DNA of 64,000 nt from the NCBI GenBank assembly GCA_041987545.1, contig JBHIWH010000003.1:248001-312000 (forward strand), given 5' to 3'. The notes beneath the pieces are model-generated. The model was not told the DNA's origin. It saw only the letters and a list, made by a program, of their open reading frames with translations, and ran no database searches. Every line of letters starts with the position of its first letter. Position 1 is the first letter of the stretch. Origin of the DNA: JAJRXR01 sp041987545. GTDB lineage: Bacteria > Planctomycetota > Phycisphaerae > Phycisphaerales > UBA1924. Of the stretch, positions 8,042 to 16,406 are shown piece after piece. A program made the position numbers and the translations under genes.

Positions 8042-9655
8042 CTACGGCGCCCGGAGCAGGCGCCCGCGGATCAGCTCCGCCGCCAGCGGGTTGACGGTGT
8101 TCCGCACTACCCAGTCCACGACATCGACCACGACCGCGTCGCCGAAGCCGAACAGCGCGTCGTTGTCGCTCACGCCCTCGGCGTCGAACCGGAAGTCGGG
8201 CGCGCCCATCAGGCGCGCACACTCGCGGGGCGTCAGCAGCCTCGCCCGCCACCCGTCGGCGTCGGCGCGGACGAGCACCTGCTTGGCGCTGCCGCCCTTG
8301 GGCGTCCGCAGGCAGCCGGCGATGCCGTCCATCCGCAGCTCCAGGGTGGACCTGCCGTTCCGCATGCGGCGGAACCCGGTCGCCCAGGCGACGCCGTGTT
8401 TCTCCGCGAGCCCGGCCAGGGCCCCGACATGCCGATCGCTCGTCTGGGCCTTCAGCTTCGCCACCCGCGACTCGCTCCACCACCGGGGGTCGCCGGCCGG
8501 CAGGTCGTCGAGGATGTCCCACAGGAACTCGCCCAGCTCGGGCGGCTCGGGCATCGGGCGGACGGCCCAGGGCAGGTCCGCGTTGGCGTGCATGAACTCG
8601 ACCAGGCGGGTCGGGCGGACCGTGGAGACGCCGACGTCCGCGACGTCGATCGTCGGCGGGACGTCGATCTCCTTGCGCACACCGACGACAAAGAGCCTCG
8701 GGCGGCTCTGGGGCACGAAACGCTTGGCGTTGACGGCGACGGCGTCGAACCGGTAGCCGGCCCGCCCGAGCAACTCCAGGCAGATGCGCAGGTCGCGGCC
8801 GCCGTGGGCCGTGATCAGGCCCAGCACGTTCTCGAGCATCACGAACGGCGGGCGTGCGCCGCCGAGCCCGGCGAGCATCTCCGCGAAGCGGAGGTAGGCC
8901 GACGACTGCGGCCCCGCCTCGATGCCGCGCTGCTTGCCGGCCAGCGACAGGTCGGTGCACGGGAAGCACGCGGCGATCAGGCCGACCCGCGGCACGGACC
9001 GCACGCCGACATCATGGATCGACCGGTCCTCGAGCGTGAACCCGACGCGCTCGTCGCCCAGGTTGTGGTAGTACAGGCGCCGCTTGGTCGCCTCGTAGTC
9101 GTTGGCCCAGACGGTGCGCCACCCGCCGTCGTGCAGGCCCATGCGCATGAGGCCGATGCCGGCGAAGAAGTCGGCGCTCGTGCCCAGGGCGGTGGCCGAG
9201 GCCATGCGGTCCGGCTTGACGGCGCCGTCGCGGGCATCGAGCACCAGTTCCGCCGCCGCGTCCGGGTCCTTCTCGACGTCCCGGTCCCAGAGGCGGAGCA
9301 CCGACCAGCCGTCGGCCAGGAGCGCCCCGGTGGTGCGGAGGTCGCGGGCGACGTTGTTCTGGATCTTGCGGACCCAGTACTCGCGGTTGTCGGCGCCGGC
9401 GTAGGCGTCGTGGAGGGTGGGCAGCCCGCGTCGGCGCCACTGCCCGCCGTGCCACTTCTCGCCGTCCACGAACACCGCCAGCCGCGGACCGTGGAACACA
9501 ACGTCCGGCTTGCCGGCGAGCCTGGCCGAGTTCCGCGAGGGGCGCACGCCGCGTCGGCGCAGGGCGCCCGCCAGGGCCCGCTCGGGGCCCGTGCCGACGG
9601 ACCTGACGCGCCCCATCAGCTCGCGTCGCTCGGTCTGGGTGAGGAAGTCGGCCAT
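8042..9655 (-). CDS. Fused Vsr-like endonuclease / C5-cytosine DNA methyltransferase
   Basis: One uninterrupted 537-residue frame joins two DNA-modifying units. Residues 5-140 look like very-short-patch-repair endonuclease (Vsr): GKPDVVF with Asp51 as the likely catalytic acid, then FVDGEKWHG with Trp68-His69 at the Vsr WH position, and REYWVRKIQNN. The Cys ligands of the structural zinc in E. coli Vsr are absent. Residues 160-537 are a 5-methylcytosine methyltransferase: motif I DFFAGIGLM (162-170), motif IV with the catalytic Cys in CFPC (Cys233), motif VI ENV (275-277), motif VIII QSRPR (316-320), a target-recognition region, then LTPRECARLMG and the motif X-like GDAVVVDVVDWVV. Dcm makes 5mC and Vsr nicks the T:G mismatch left when 5mC deaminates, so a fusion makes functional sense. 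No restriction enzyme gene is adjacent. Confidence 0.9.
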   Translation of the reverse strand: MADFLTQTERRELMGRVRSVGTGPERALAGALRRRGVRPSRNSARLAGKPDVVFHGPRLAVFVDGEKWHGGQWRRRGLPTLHDAYAGADNREYWVRKIQNNVARDLRTTGALLADGWSVLRLWDRDVEKDPDAAAELVLDARDGAVKPDRMASATALGTSADFFAGIGLMRMGLHDGGWRTVWANDYEATKRRLYYHNLGDERVGFTLEDRSIHDVGVRSVPRVGLIAACFPCTDLSLAGKQRGIEAGPQSSAYLRFAEMLAGLGGARPPFVMLENVLGLITAHGGRDLRICLELLGRAGYRFDAVAVNAKRFVPQSRPRLFVVGVRKEIDVPPTIDVADVGVSTVRPTRLVEFMHANADLPWAVRPMPEPPELGEFLWDILDDLPAGDPRWWSESRVAKLKAQTSDRHVGALAGLAEKHGVAWATGFRRMRNGRSTLELRMDGIAGCLRTPKGGSAKQVLVRADADGWRARLLTPRECARLMGAPDFRFDAEGVSDNDALFGFGDAVVVDVVDWVVRNTVNPLAAELIRGRLLRAP

Positions 9656-9752
9656 CCGTGCGCCTCCGGCGGCGAGTCTACGCGTCGGCGCCCGGATCGC
9701 CTCGGGCCTCTATTCTTCGTGGACAGTCCCGGGTCCGCGTGGATGGTCCGGG

Positions 9753-9840
9753 GGTGCGGTGGCTGAGCGGTTGAAGGCGCCGGACTTGAAATCCGGTGAG
9801 GGGCTTGTCCTCTCCGTGGGTTCGAATCCCACCCGCACCG
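9753..9840 (+). tRNA. tRNA-Ser (anticodon UGA)
   Basis: An 88-base class II tRNA. The acceptor stem GGTGCGG (9753-9759) pairs with CCGCACC (9833-9839), and the discriminator base is G9840, as expected for serine. The anticodon stem CCGGA/TCCGG encloses CTTGAAA with anticodon TGA at 9787-9789. A long variable arm follows, and the T arm has GTGGG TTCGAAT CCCAC. CCA is not encoded. A possible minus-10 element TATTCT lies at 9711-9716, with no good minus-35. Confidence 0.97.
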
Positions 9841-9868
9841 CTTGAACTCGACTCGGCACGGAGCGGGC

Positions 9869-10486
9869 ATGGACGCGATGCACTCGAAGTCTCTCGATGA
9901 TCTGCTGGCCGCCATCGCCTCCAAGACCCCCGCCCCGGGCGGCGGGGCGGTCGCCTCGGCGGTCGGCGCGCTCGGCGCCGCCCTGGGCTCCATGGTCGTG
10001 TCCTACTCGGTCGGCAAGAAGTCGCTCGCCCCTCACGAGCCGGCGCTGCGCGACGCCGCAAGGCGGCTCGAGACCTCCCGATCGCTCCTGCTCGCTCTGG
10101 CGGACGAGGACGCGTCGGCGTTCGCCCTGCTGACCGAGCTGCGCGGGATGCCCGAGGACGACGCGAAGCGCGTCGAGCAGGAGCCGATCGCCAGGGCCGC
10201 GGTCGTCCAGGCGCCGCGGTCCGTCCTGGCGGCGTCCCTGGATCTGCTCAGGCTGCTGGAGACACTGGCGCCGATCACGAACCGGTACCTGCGGTCGGAC
10301 CTGGCGATCGCGGCGGTGCTGGCCGAGGCGACGGCCCGGGCCGCGGCGTGGAACGTCCGGATCAACCTGCCGATGGTCGGGGACGACGGACAGCGGGCCG
10401 GGCTGGAGGCCGAGACGGCCCGGATGGTCGCCGACGCCCGCGCCCGGGCCGATGGCGTCGAGGTCGCCTGCGCCCGCGAACAATGA
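9869..10486 (+). CDS. Cyclodeaminase/cyclohydrolase family protein (FTCD C-terminal domain-like)
   Basis: A 205-residue, all-helical protein of the family that includes formiminotetrahydrofolate cyclodeaminase and methenyl-THF cyclohydrolases (FchA). The diagnostic N-terminal motif TPAPGGGAVAS is at residues 20-30, followed by GALGAALGSMVVSYSVGKK. Family members close or open the methenyl/formimino-folate ring in one-carbon metabolism in the cytoplasm. It is a stand-alone domain, with no formiminotransferase half. ATG 9869 has GGAG at 9860-9863 five bases upstream. The gene starts 28 bases after tRNA-Ser and its 3' end is close to the phosphatase gene (start 10491). Which folate reaction it catalyses is not decided by the sequence. 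Confidence 0.85.
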   Translation: MDAMHSKSLDDLLAAIASKTPAPGGGAVASAVGALGAALGSMVVSYSVGKKSLAPHEPALRDAARRLETSRSLLLALADEDASAFALLTELRGMPEDDAKRVEQEPIARAAVVQAPRSVLAASLDLLRLLETLAPITNRYLRSDLAIAAVLAEATARAAAWNVRINLPMVGDDGQRAGLEAETARMVADARARADGVEVACAREQ

Positions 10487-10490
10487 GGGC

Positions 10491-11837
10491 ATGCCACCGC
10501 CCCGCGACGCCGTGCTCAACCGGGTCGACACCAGCGTCCGCCCCCAGATCGCGCACCTGACGCGGATGCTCCGCGAGGGCTCCCGCCTCGAGGACCCGGC
10601 GCGGATGCTGGCCCATTACGGCGCGATCTTCGGCATGGGCGACGGGCCCCGACGCGACCTGCTGGTCACGGTCTCGAGGCGGGACCTGCCCGGCGCCAGC
10701 TTCAAGATCACCCGGATGATCGCCGACGCGAAGCTGCTCCAGCCGGACTCCAACGACCTGCCCGACCCCTGGCGTGACTGGGAGCGGCTCCAGACGTACG
10801 AGGGCGGGTTCATCGGCGACGTGATCGCCCTGGAGGAACCGCAGCTGATCGTCGGGCTCGACCTGGCCGACGACCCGGTCGTGGGCTCGCGCCTGGCCGG
10901 GATGCGCGCGTGCCTGGCGACGCCGAACTTCGACGGCGGGCGGGCGATCAACTGGGCCCTCCAGTTCTCCCGCGACGAGGACCGCTGGGGCGTCGAGGAC
11001 CTGGAACGCTGGATGACCTCGGGCAACCTGCTGGGCACGGCGACCCGGAACCTCGTCACCCGGCGCTCGGTGGACGAGCTGAACCGCAAGCTCGAGCAGC
11101 AGTTCGACGAGGTCGCCCGAGTCCAGCGGACGCTCCTGCCCGACTCGACGCCCAAGATCCCCGGCTACTCGATCGGGACGAGCTACCTGACCAGCGAGAA
11201 GGCGGGCGGGGACTACTACGACTTCTACCGCTTCGACGAGCACGAGTGGGGGATCATGATCGCCGACGTCTCCGGGCACGGCGCCGCGGCGGCCACGGTG
11301 ATGGCCATGCTGCACGCCATGCTGCCCGAGCCGGGCGACCCCGACGCGACGCCCGAGCGGATCGTGCCCAGGATCAACCGCCGCCTGGTCAACTCGCTGC
11401 ACGAGGGGATGTTCGTGACGGCGCTGTTCGTGCACCTCAACGCGCAGACAGGCGAGCTGAGCTACGTCCGGTGCGGGCACCCGCCGGCCCGCGTGCGGCG
11501 GGCGGTCACGGGCGACGTCGAGCCCCTGGTCGGCGTGCCCCTGCTGCCCCTGGGGATCATCGAGGACTACGAGGTCGGCGGCGCCAAGGCCACGCTCGCC
11601 CCGGGCGACTCGCTGGTCATGTACACCGACGGGATCACGGAGGAGCCCCGGATCCTCCGCGACGGCTCGCGGGACATGTTCGGCGTTGAACGCTTCGACG
11701 CCGCCCTCCGCGAATGCTCGGGCGAGCCCTCCTGCGTCGTGGACTCCATCCACCATGCGTTGCACGAGCACACGGGCGCGATGAAGCGCGACGACGACCA
11801 GACGCTCGTCGTCGTCCGGCGCGAGCCGCCCGCGTGA
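10491..11837 (+). CDS. RsbU/SpoIIE-type PP2C serine phosphatase with N-terminal sensor-like domain
   Basis: A 448-residue cytoplasmic protein. The N-terminal part (about 30-190) looks like a GAF-type sensor domain, and a short coiled coil (about 195-215) links it to a PPM/SpoIIE phosphatase domain. The metal-binding motifs are visible: GGDYYDFY (239-246), ADVSGHG (258-264), VMYTDGITEE and DDDQTLVVV near the C-terminus. Such enzymes dephosphorylate anti-sigma-factor antagonists (STAS proteins) in partner-switching stress or biofilm pathways. No anti-sigma factor or STAS gene is nearby, so the partner must be encoded elsewhere. ATG 10491 follows the cyclodeaminase stop by four bases, and the 3' end overlaps the next gene (GTGA at 11834-11837). 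Confidence 0.9.
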   Translation: MPPPRDAVLNRVDTSVRPQIAHLTRMLREGSRLEDPARMLAHYGAIFGMGDGPRRDLLVTVSRRDLPGASFKITRMIADAKLLQPDSNDLPDPWRDWERLQTYEGGFIGDVIALEEPQLIVGLDLADDPVVGSRLAGMRACLATPNFDGGRAINWALQFSRDEDRWGVEDLERWMTSGNLLGTATRNLVTRRSVDELNRKLEQQFDEVARVQRTLLPDSTPKIPGYSIGTSYLTSEKAGGDYYDFYRFDEHEWGIMIADVSGHGAAAATVMAMLHAMLPEPGDPDATPERIVPRINRRLVNSLHEGMFVTALFVHLNAQTGELSYVRCGHPPARVRRAVTGDVEPLVGVPLLPLGIIEDYEVGGAKATLAPGDSLVMYTDGITEEPRILRDGSRDMFGVERFDAALRECSGEPSCVVDSIHHALHEHTGAMKRDDDQTLVVVRREPPA

Positions 11838-12310
11838 GCGACGGCGCCGACTGGTTCGACCGCCCCGACCCCACGGGCAAGACCGACACGGGCGAGCGCG
11901 GCCTGCGCTTCACCTGCACACAGTGCGGCGCCTGCTGCACCGGGCCCTCGGGCTACGTCAGCTTTACCCCCGCCGAGGCCAAGGCCATCGCTCGGCGACT
12001 GGGCATGCCCCTTGAGCAGTTCATGGCCGAGTTCACCACCGACACGCCCGCGGGGCGCTCGCTGACCGAGCGGCGCACCGAGCACGGCTACGACTGCGTC
12101 TTCCTCGACCGCGAGACGATCCCCGGGCGGGCCGTCTGCTCGATCTACGAGGACCGCCCGAGCCAGTGCAAGACGTGGCCGTTCTGGGCGCAGAACCTCC
12201 GCTCGCCCAACCACTGGCGGGCGGCGGGCCGCACCTGCCCCGGGATCGACACCGGCCGCCTGCACGCGCCCGCGGCGATCCGCCTCACGCTCGAGGGGGG
12301 CGAGGTCTGA
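11834..12310 (+). CDS. YkgJ-family cysteine-cluster protein
   Basis: A 158-residue protein with the CxxCxxCC signature (CTQCGACC, near residues 31-38) plus later cysteines in the CVFLD, CSIYEDRPSQCKTWPFW and CPGID segments. Family members (formerly UPF0153) bind zinc or an iron-sulfur cluster; their biochemical role is poorly defined. The second cluster, IYEDRP.QC..WPF, is the typical second half of the family. GTG 11834 overlaps the phosphatase stop, so the two are translationally coupled. The two are probably co-expressed, but a functional link between them is not established. Confidence 0.85.
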   Translation: MSDGADWFDRPDPTGKTDTGERGLRFTCTQCGACCTGPSGYVSFTPAEAKAIARRLGMPLEQFMAEFTTDTPAGRSLTERRTEHGYDCVFLDRETIPGRAVCSIYEDRPSQCKTWPFWAQNLRSPNHWRAAGRTCPGIDTGRLHAPAAIRLTLEGGEV

Positions 12311-12354
12311 GGGCGGGGTAGTATCCGGCCCCTATTCCCAGCCTTGGAGGACGC

Positions 12355-14094
12355 ATGAGCCAGGCCGCCGTCAGTGATTTCGTGCCCGCGGACCTCGACG
12401 CCTCGTCGTGGGAGAACATCGAGCCCCTGCTGACCGCCCTGCGCGACCGCGAGGTGGACTCGGCCGACGACTTCGAGTCCTGGCTGCTCGACCGCTCCGA
12501 GCTGGAGGCGGCGATCTCCGAGGCGATGGCCCTCCTGTACATCGGCATGACGTGCCACACGGGCGACGAGGGACGCCAGAAGGCATACGCCGACTTCATC
12601 GAGAACGTCGCGCCCAGGGTCATGCCCCTGGGCTTCGAGCTGGACAAGAAGCAGGCGGCCCTGGCAAAGCGCTTCGACCTGGGCGACCGGTACGCCGTCC
12701 TCAACCGCGACACGATCTCGAGCGTCGAGCTGTTCCGCGAGGAGAACGTCCCCATCCAAACCGAGCTGGCCAAGCTCTCGACCGAGTACCAGAAGGTCAC
12801 GGGCGCGATGACGGTCCAGTTCGACGGCGAGGAGAAGACGCTGCCCCAGATGGGCGTCTACCAGGAGTCCACCGACCGCGACGTCCGCGAGCGGGCGTGG
12901 AGGACGGTGTCCGAACGTCGCGCGCAGGACGCCGACACGATCAGCTCCGTCTTCGACCAGATGATCGCCAGGCGCCACGAGATGGCCCGCAACGCCGGCT
13001 TCGACGACTACGTGGGCTACGCGTTCAAGTCGATGCGCCGCTTCGACTACACGCCCGAGCTCTGCTTCGCGTTCCACGAGGCGATCGAGAACCGGGTCAT
13101 GCCCTTCGTCGCGCGGCTGCAGGCCCGGCGCCAGAAGGACATGGGCTTGGGCTCCCTTAGGCCCTGGGACGTCGCGGTCGACCCGAAGGGCCGCGGCGCG
13201 CTCGAGCCCTTCGAGGGCGGCGTGGACCTGGTCGCCAAGACGCGGCGCGTCTTCGAGACCATGAGCCCCGAGCTGGCGGGGATGTTCGAGCAACTGGGCG
13301 ACGGCGCCAACGACCAGGGCGCCGACGGCGGGGCGTCGCTCGACCTCGACTCCCGCAAGGGCAAGGCCCCGGGCGGGTACCAGTACATGCGCGACCGCTC
13401 GCGGATGCCGTTTATCTTTATGAACGCCGCGGGCCAGCACCGCGACGTCGAGACCATGGTCCACGAGGCCGGGCACGCGTTCCACTCCATGCTCTGCGTG
13501 GACGAGCCCCTGATGCACTACCGCGAGGCGCCGATCGAGTTCGCCGAGGTCGCCTCGATGGCGATGGAGCTGCTCTCGGCGCCCTACTGGGGCGCGTACT
13601 ACGAGGGCGAGGACCTCGCCCGCGCCCAGCGGCAGCAGTTCGAGGGCTCGCTGTCCATGCTCCCCTGGATCGCGACCATCGACGCCTTCCAGCACTGGAT
13701 CTACACCAACCCGACGCACTCGCGCGACGAGCGGGCCAAGGCGTGGCTCGGCCTCGAGGACCGCTTCGGCCTCCAGGGATACCGCGTGGACTGGTCCGGC
13801 ATCGAGGAGTTCCGCCCCATCGTCTGGCAGCGACAGAGCCATCTGTTCGGGCACCCGTTCTACTACATCGAGTACGGCATCGCGCAGCTGGGCGCGCTGG
13901 GCCTCTGGCTCAAGAGCCTCGACAAGGGCGAGGCCGCGGCGCTCGACGCGTACACGCGGGCGCTCTCGCTGGGCGGCTCGCGCCCCCTGCCCGAGCTGTT
14001 CGCCGCCGCCGACCTGCCCTTCGACTTCGGCGACGCGACCGTCGCCCGCCTGGTCGACCGGGTCGAGACGGAGCTGGCCAAGCTGCCCGAGTGA
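12355..14094 (+). CDS. M3-family oligoendopeptidase (PepF-like)
   Basis: A 579-residue cytoplasmic zinc metallopeptidase that cleaves short peptides. The active-site helix is MVHEAGHAFHS, with the HEAGH zinc motif at 370-374 and a downstream glutamate in EFAEVASMAMELL as the third ligand; this is the thimet/oligopeptidase F arrangement. Another family segment near the C-terminus is FYYIEYGIAQLGALGLW. The length matches PepF (about 600). There is no signal peptide. GGAGG at 12346-12350 supports ATG 12355. The gene lies 44 bases after the YkgJ gene in the same direction. A GC-rich hairpin follows the stop codon. Confidence 0.94.
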   Translation: MSQAAVSDFVPADLDASSWENIEPLLTALRDREVDSADDFESWLLDRSELEAAISEAMALLYIGMTCHTGDEGRQKAYADFIENVAPRVMPLGFELDKKQAALAKRFDLGDRYAVLNRDTISSVELFREENVPIQTELAKLSTEYQKVTGAMTVQFDGEEKTLPQMGVYQESTDRDVRERAWRTVSERRAQDADTISSVFDQMIARRHEMARNAGFDDYVGYAFKSMRRFDYTPELCFAFHEAIENRVMPFVARLQARRQKDMGLGSLRPWDVAVDPKGRGALEPFEGGVDLVAKTRRVFETMSPELAGMFEQLGDGANDQGADGGASLDLDSRKGKAPGGYQYMRDRSRMPFIFMNAAGQHRDVETMVHEAGHAFHSMLCVDEPLMHYREAPIEFAEVASMAMELLSAPYWGAYYEGEDLARAQRQQFEGSLSMLPWIATIDAFQHWIYTNPTHSRDERAKAWLGLEDRFGLQGYRVDWSGIEEFRPIVWQRQSHLFGHPFYYIEYGIAQLGALGLWLKSLDKGEAAALDAYTRALSLGGSRPLPELFAAADLPFDFGDATVARLVDRVETELAKLPE

Positions 14095-14114
14095 TGGTCG
14101 CCTCGACCGCCCCT

Positions 14115-14146
14115 CGCGGGCCCCGAGGGCCCACCGCGGGCCCGCG
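14115..14146 (+). terminator. GC-rich hairpin after the oligopeptidase gene
   Basis: CGCGGGCCC (14115-14123) pairs with GGGCCCGCG (14138-14146) across a 14-base loop, 21 bases after the stop codon. The sequence after it has only a broken T-run (TTTCTTC), so it is at best a weak intrinsic terminator. Confidence 0.4.
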
Positions 14147-14293
14147 CTTCACGGTTTCTTCATAATTTCTGAGCGCGAGCGGTCCGTCTCGGCATACTGG
14201 GGCGTGGGAAGGGGGGCGCGCCCGTTCGTGGCGCCGCGCGGCGGGAGTCAGGCCTCTTCCCGCCCGCCGCACATCCGCGAGAAAGGAACCCCC

Positions 14294-15193
14294 ATGAATC
14301 GCAAGAGCAGCGCGATCATCGCGGCCGCGGCCGGGCTCGCCGCCGCCTCGTCGCCCGCGGCGGCGCAGGACAACGTCTGGGTCGGCGCCGGAGCCGGCCT
14401 CTGGGTCGAGTTCAACTTCCCGCTCAGCCTCTTCTTCGACGACATCCACTACCTCCCCCTCCCGATCGCGTACCACTTCCGCTCCAGCACGCTCTGCGAC
14501 ATCACCGACTGGGTCGCCGACAACCTCGGGGTGCAGATCGAGCTGCACGTCGAGGCCAGCGCCGGAATCGAGGTCCCCGGCGTCGGCGAGGTCAACGTCG
14601 GCAAGGCCGGCGCCTGGCTCAACGGCACGCCGACCATCCAGGGGCTGGGCCCGCCCGGTCTCGTGGACATCAACGGCGACGGCTTCCTCGACATCCCCCT
14701 CTGGGAGATCCCTGGCGACGAGGACGCCATGATCGTCTCGTCGTACATGCTCGACTCGGGGCTGGTCGAGTTCATGAAGGTCGAGCCGGCGCCGAGGCTG
14801 GACCCCGACGACCCAGATCCGGCTGTCTTCATCCCGATGCCGCCCCACCCCGACTACACGTTCACGCCCATCGCGACGATCCCGATCACGCTGCTCAACT
14901 CGATCGTTGTGCCCGTGCCGGGCGAGGAGTTCTTCTCGATCCCATCGGGCGCGCTGGCCCCGGGCTCGCCCGAACTGCTCGAGATCACCGCGATGTCGCT
15001 CACGCCCGCGCTCGGGTGCTCGCACGCCGACCTGGCGTTGCCCTATGGCTCGCTCGACTTTTCCGACGTGGTCGAGTTCCTGACACTCTTCGGCGCCGGC
15101 TCCCTGACGGCGGACCTGGCCCTGCCCTTCGACTCGCTCGATTTCTCCGACGTGGTCGAGTTCCTGCTCCTGTTCGGCGCGGGCTGCCCGTAG
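14294..15193 (+). CDS. Secreted protein with paired C-terminal dockerin-like repeats (paralogue 1)
   Basis: A 299-residue protein exported through a Sec signal peptide (residues 1-25, cleavage after SPAAA). The mature part has no domain I recognise; it is rich in Pro/Asp, with an EF-hand-like VDINGDGFLDIP loop. The last 59 residues are two 28-residue repeats, each with the core LDFSDVVEFL, starting after a Gly-Cys and ending in Gly-Cys-Pro. The same ending occurs on three more proteins in this window and is, from memory, the GC-type dockerin of Phycisphaerae, thought to anchor or sort exported proteins. AAAGGA at 14282-14287 supports ATG 14294. The next gene is a diverged paralogue. Function unknown. 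Confidence 0.88.
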   Translation: MNRKSSAIIAAAAGLAAASSPAAAQDNVWVGAGAGLWVEFNFPLSLFFDDIHYLPLPIAYHFRSSTLCDITDWVADNLGVQIELHVEASAGIEVPGVGEVNVGKAGAWLNGTPTIQGLGPPGLVDINGDGFLDIPLWEIPGDEDAMIVSSYMLDSGLVEFMKVEPAPRLDPDDPDPAVFIPMPPHPDYTFTPIATIPITLLNSIVVPVPGEEFFSIPSGALAPGSPELLEITAMSLTPALGCSHADLALPYGSLDFSDVVEFLTLFGAGSLTADLALPFDSLDFSDVVEFLLLFGAGCP

Positions 15194-15197
15194 GCGT

Positions 15198-15224
15198 CCC
15201 CGCGGGGCGGCCGACGCCCGCGGG
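15198..15224 (+). terminator. Hairpin after paralogue 1
   Basis: An imperfect stem (arm 15198-15209, arm 15215-15224, roughly CCCGCGGGGCG against CGCCCGCGGG) lies directly after the stop codon and is followed by an AT-rich tract (AATTACTTCCTAAATA). It has no clean T-run, so it is a plausible but unproven terminator. Confidence 0.4.
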
Positions 15225-15243
15225 AATTACTTCCTAAATACTC

Positions 15244-15261
15244 AGAATTGTGAATAATTCT
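15244..15261. promoter_or_regulatory. AT-rich inverted repeat upstream of paralogue 2
   Basis: AGAATT (15244-15249) and AATTCT (15256-15261) form a six-base inverted repeat within one of the few AT-rich islands in this region. AATAAT at 15253-15258 resembles a minus-10 element, but no minus-35 is seen at the right distance. Upstream of paralogue 1 a similar ATAATTTCT lies at 14162-14170. The two may be related regulatory sequences. Confidence 0.35.
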
Positions 15262-15372
15262 CTTCCGGAGGGCCGGGACATCCGGGATACTGCGCCGGTC
15301 GGGGCTGCCGCGGCGGGAACCGGGCGGCGCCACCGGTCCGCCTTTTCTCTCCTGGGTCTTGGGAGACACACC

Positions 15373-16275
15373 ATGGCTCGCATGACACGCCCCGCCGCGC
15401 TCGCGGCGGGCTCGCTCGTCCTCCTCGCGACCGCCGCCCAGGCGGAGGACAACGTCCGGATCGTCCGCGGCGCCGGGGTCACGATCGAGATGGGCCCGAC
15501 GCTCTCCAAGGCCCTCGAGGACATCCGCTTCGCGCCGCAGATCGAGCCGCAGGTCTTCCGGAGCCAGGAGGTCGCCGACCTGGCCGACTGGATCGCCGAC
15601 AACCCGGGCACGCCCATCCAGATCAGCCTCCAGGCGGACGACAACCTCGAGACGCCGGGTGGGCTGGTCCGCGTCGCGCGGGCGGCGGCGATCGTCGTCG
15701 GGACCCCGCCCCCGATCCGCGGCGAGGAGCCGGGGCCGCTGATCGACATCGATCAGGACGGCGCGTTCGACCTCTCGCTCTGGCGCCACGAGGAGGACAT
15801 CGACGCGATGATCGTCACGGTCTACGACCTGGACGCGGGCACGGCCTCGTTCGTGATCGTCGAGCCCGCCCCCCGCGTGGACGAGAACGAGCCGTTCCCG
15901 CCCGTGTTCATCCCGACCGACCCCGAGCCCGGCTACTCCTTCTCGCTGATCTCCGAGATCCCGATCCCGACGTACAACATCGCCGCGACGCACTCGCTGG
16001 GCGAGACGTTCTTCCGGATCCCGGCGCGGGCGCTCTCGCCCGTGGCCCCCGGGCTGACCGAGAGCGCATCGATCACGCTCGTGCCCGGCGCCGGTCCGTG
16101 CAACGCCGCCGATCTGGCCGAGCCGCTGGGCGCGCTGGATTTCTCAGACGTCGTCGCGTTCCTGGGGGCGTTCGGCGCGATGGACCCGGCCGCCGACCTC
16201 GCCTTCCCCGTCGGCGTCTTCGACTTCACCGACGTCGTCTCGTTCCTGGACGCGTTCGGCGCCGGCTGCCCGTAG
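15373..16275 (+). CDS. Secreted protein with paired C-terminal dockerin-like repeats (paralogue 2)
   Basis: A 300-residue exported protein, nearly the same length and plan as its upstream neighbour: signal peptide (1-24, cleavage after AAQA), a mature domain with the shared segments ADWIADN, PGPLIDIDQDGAFDLS and VEPAPRVD, and the same 59-residue tail (cores LDFSDVVAFL and FDFTDVVSFL, ending GAGCP). The two arose by tandem duplication and have since diverged strongly outside the tail. ATG 15373 has GGGAG at 15361-15365. Function unknown; the calcium-binding-like loops suggest a cell-surface or structural role. Two T-less hairpins (CCCCGG/CCGGGG at 16282-16298 and CCCCC/GGGGG at 16310-16323) follow the gene and could end transcription. 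Confidence 0.88.
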   Translation: MARMTRPAALAAGSLVLLATAAQAEDNVRIVRGAGVTIEMGPTLSKALEDIRFAPQIEPQVFRSQEVADLADWIADNPGTPIQISLQADDNLETPGGLVRVARAAAIVVGTPPPIRGEEPGPLIDIDQDGAFDLSLWRHEEDIDAMIVTVYDLDAGTASFVIVEPAPRVDENEPFPPVFIPTDPEPGYSFSLISEIPIPTYNIAATHSLGETFFRIPARALSPVAPGLTESASITLVPGAGPCNAADLAEPLGALDFSDVVAFLGAFGAMDPAADLAFPVGVFDFTDVVSFLDAFGAGCP

Positions 16276-16281
16276 GCCGGT

Positions 16282-16323
16282 CCCCGGATCCCCCGGGGCT
16301 GGACACACTCCCCCACGCGGGGG
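16282..16323 (+). terminator. Tandem GC hairpins after paralogue 2
   Basis: Two consecutive perfect stems, 16282-16287 with 16293-16298 and 16310-16314 with 16319-16323, lie directly after the stop codon of the second paralogue. Neither has a T-tract, so termination is uncertain. Confidence 0.3.
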
Positions 16324-16406
16324 CGCGGCCGCAACCTGGCCTCGCCTCCGTTTCGCGCGCTGCGCTTGCCACGGGCGCCCGGGTCGCGCATCATCGCCCG
16401 GCCCGG

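Noticed and set aside
8042..9655. A restriction-modification system
   Set aside because: No restriction endonuclease gene lies on either side; neighbours are an efflux operon and a tRNA gene, and the nuclease half resembles Vsr.
9753..9840. tRNA-Ser as an integration site of a mobile element
   Set aside because: No integrase gene or repeated tRNA 3' end is found nearby, and the adjoining genes look like ordinary chromosome.
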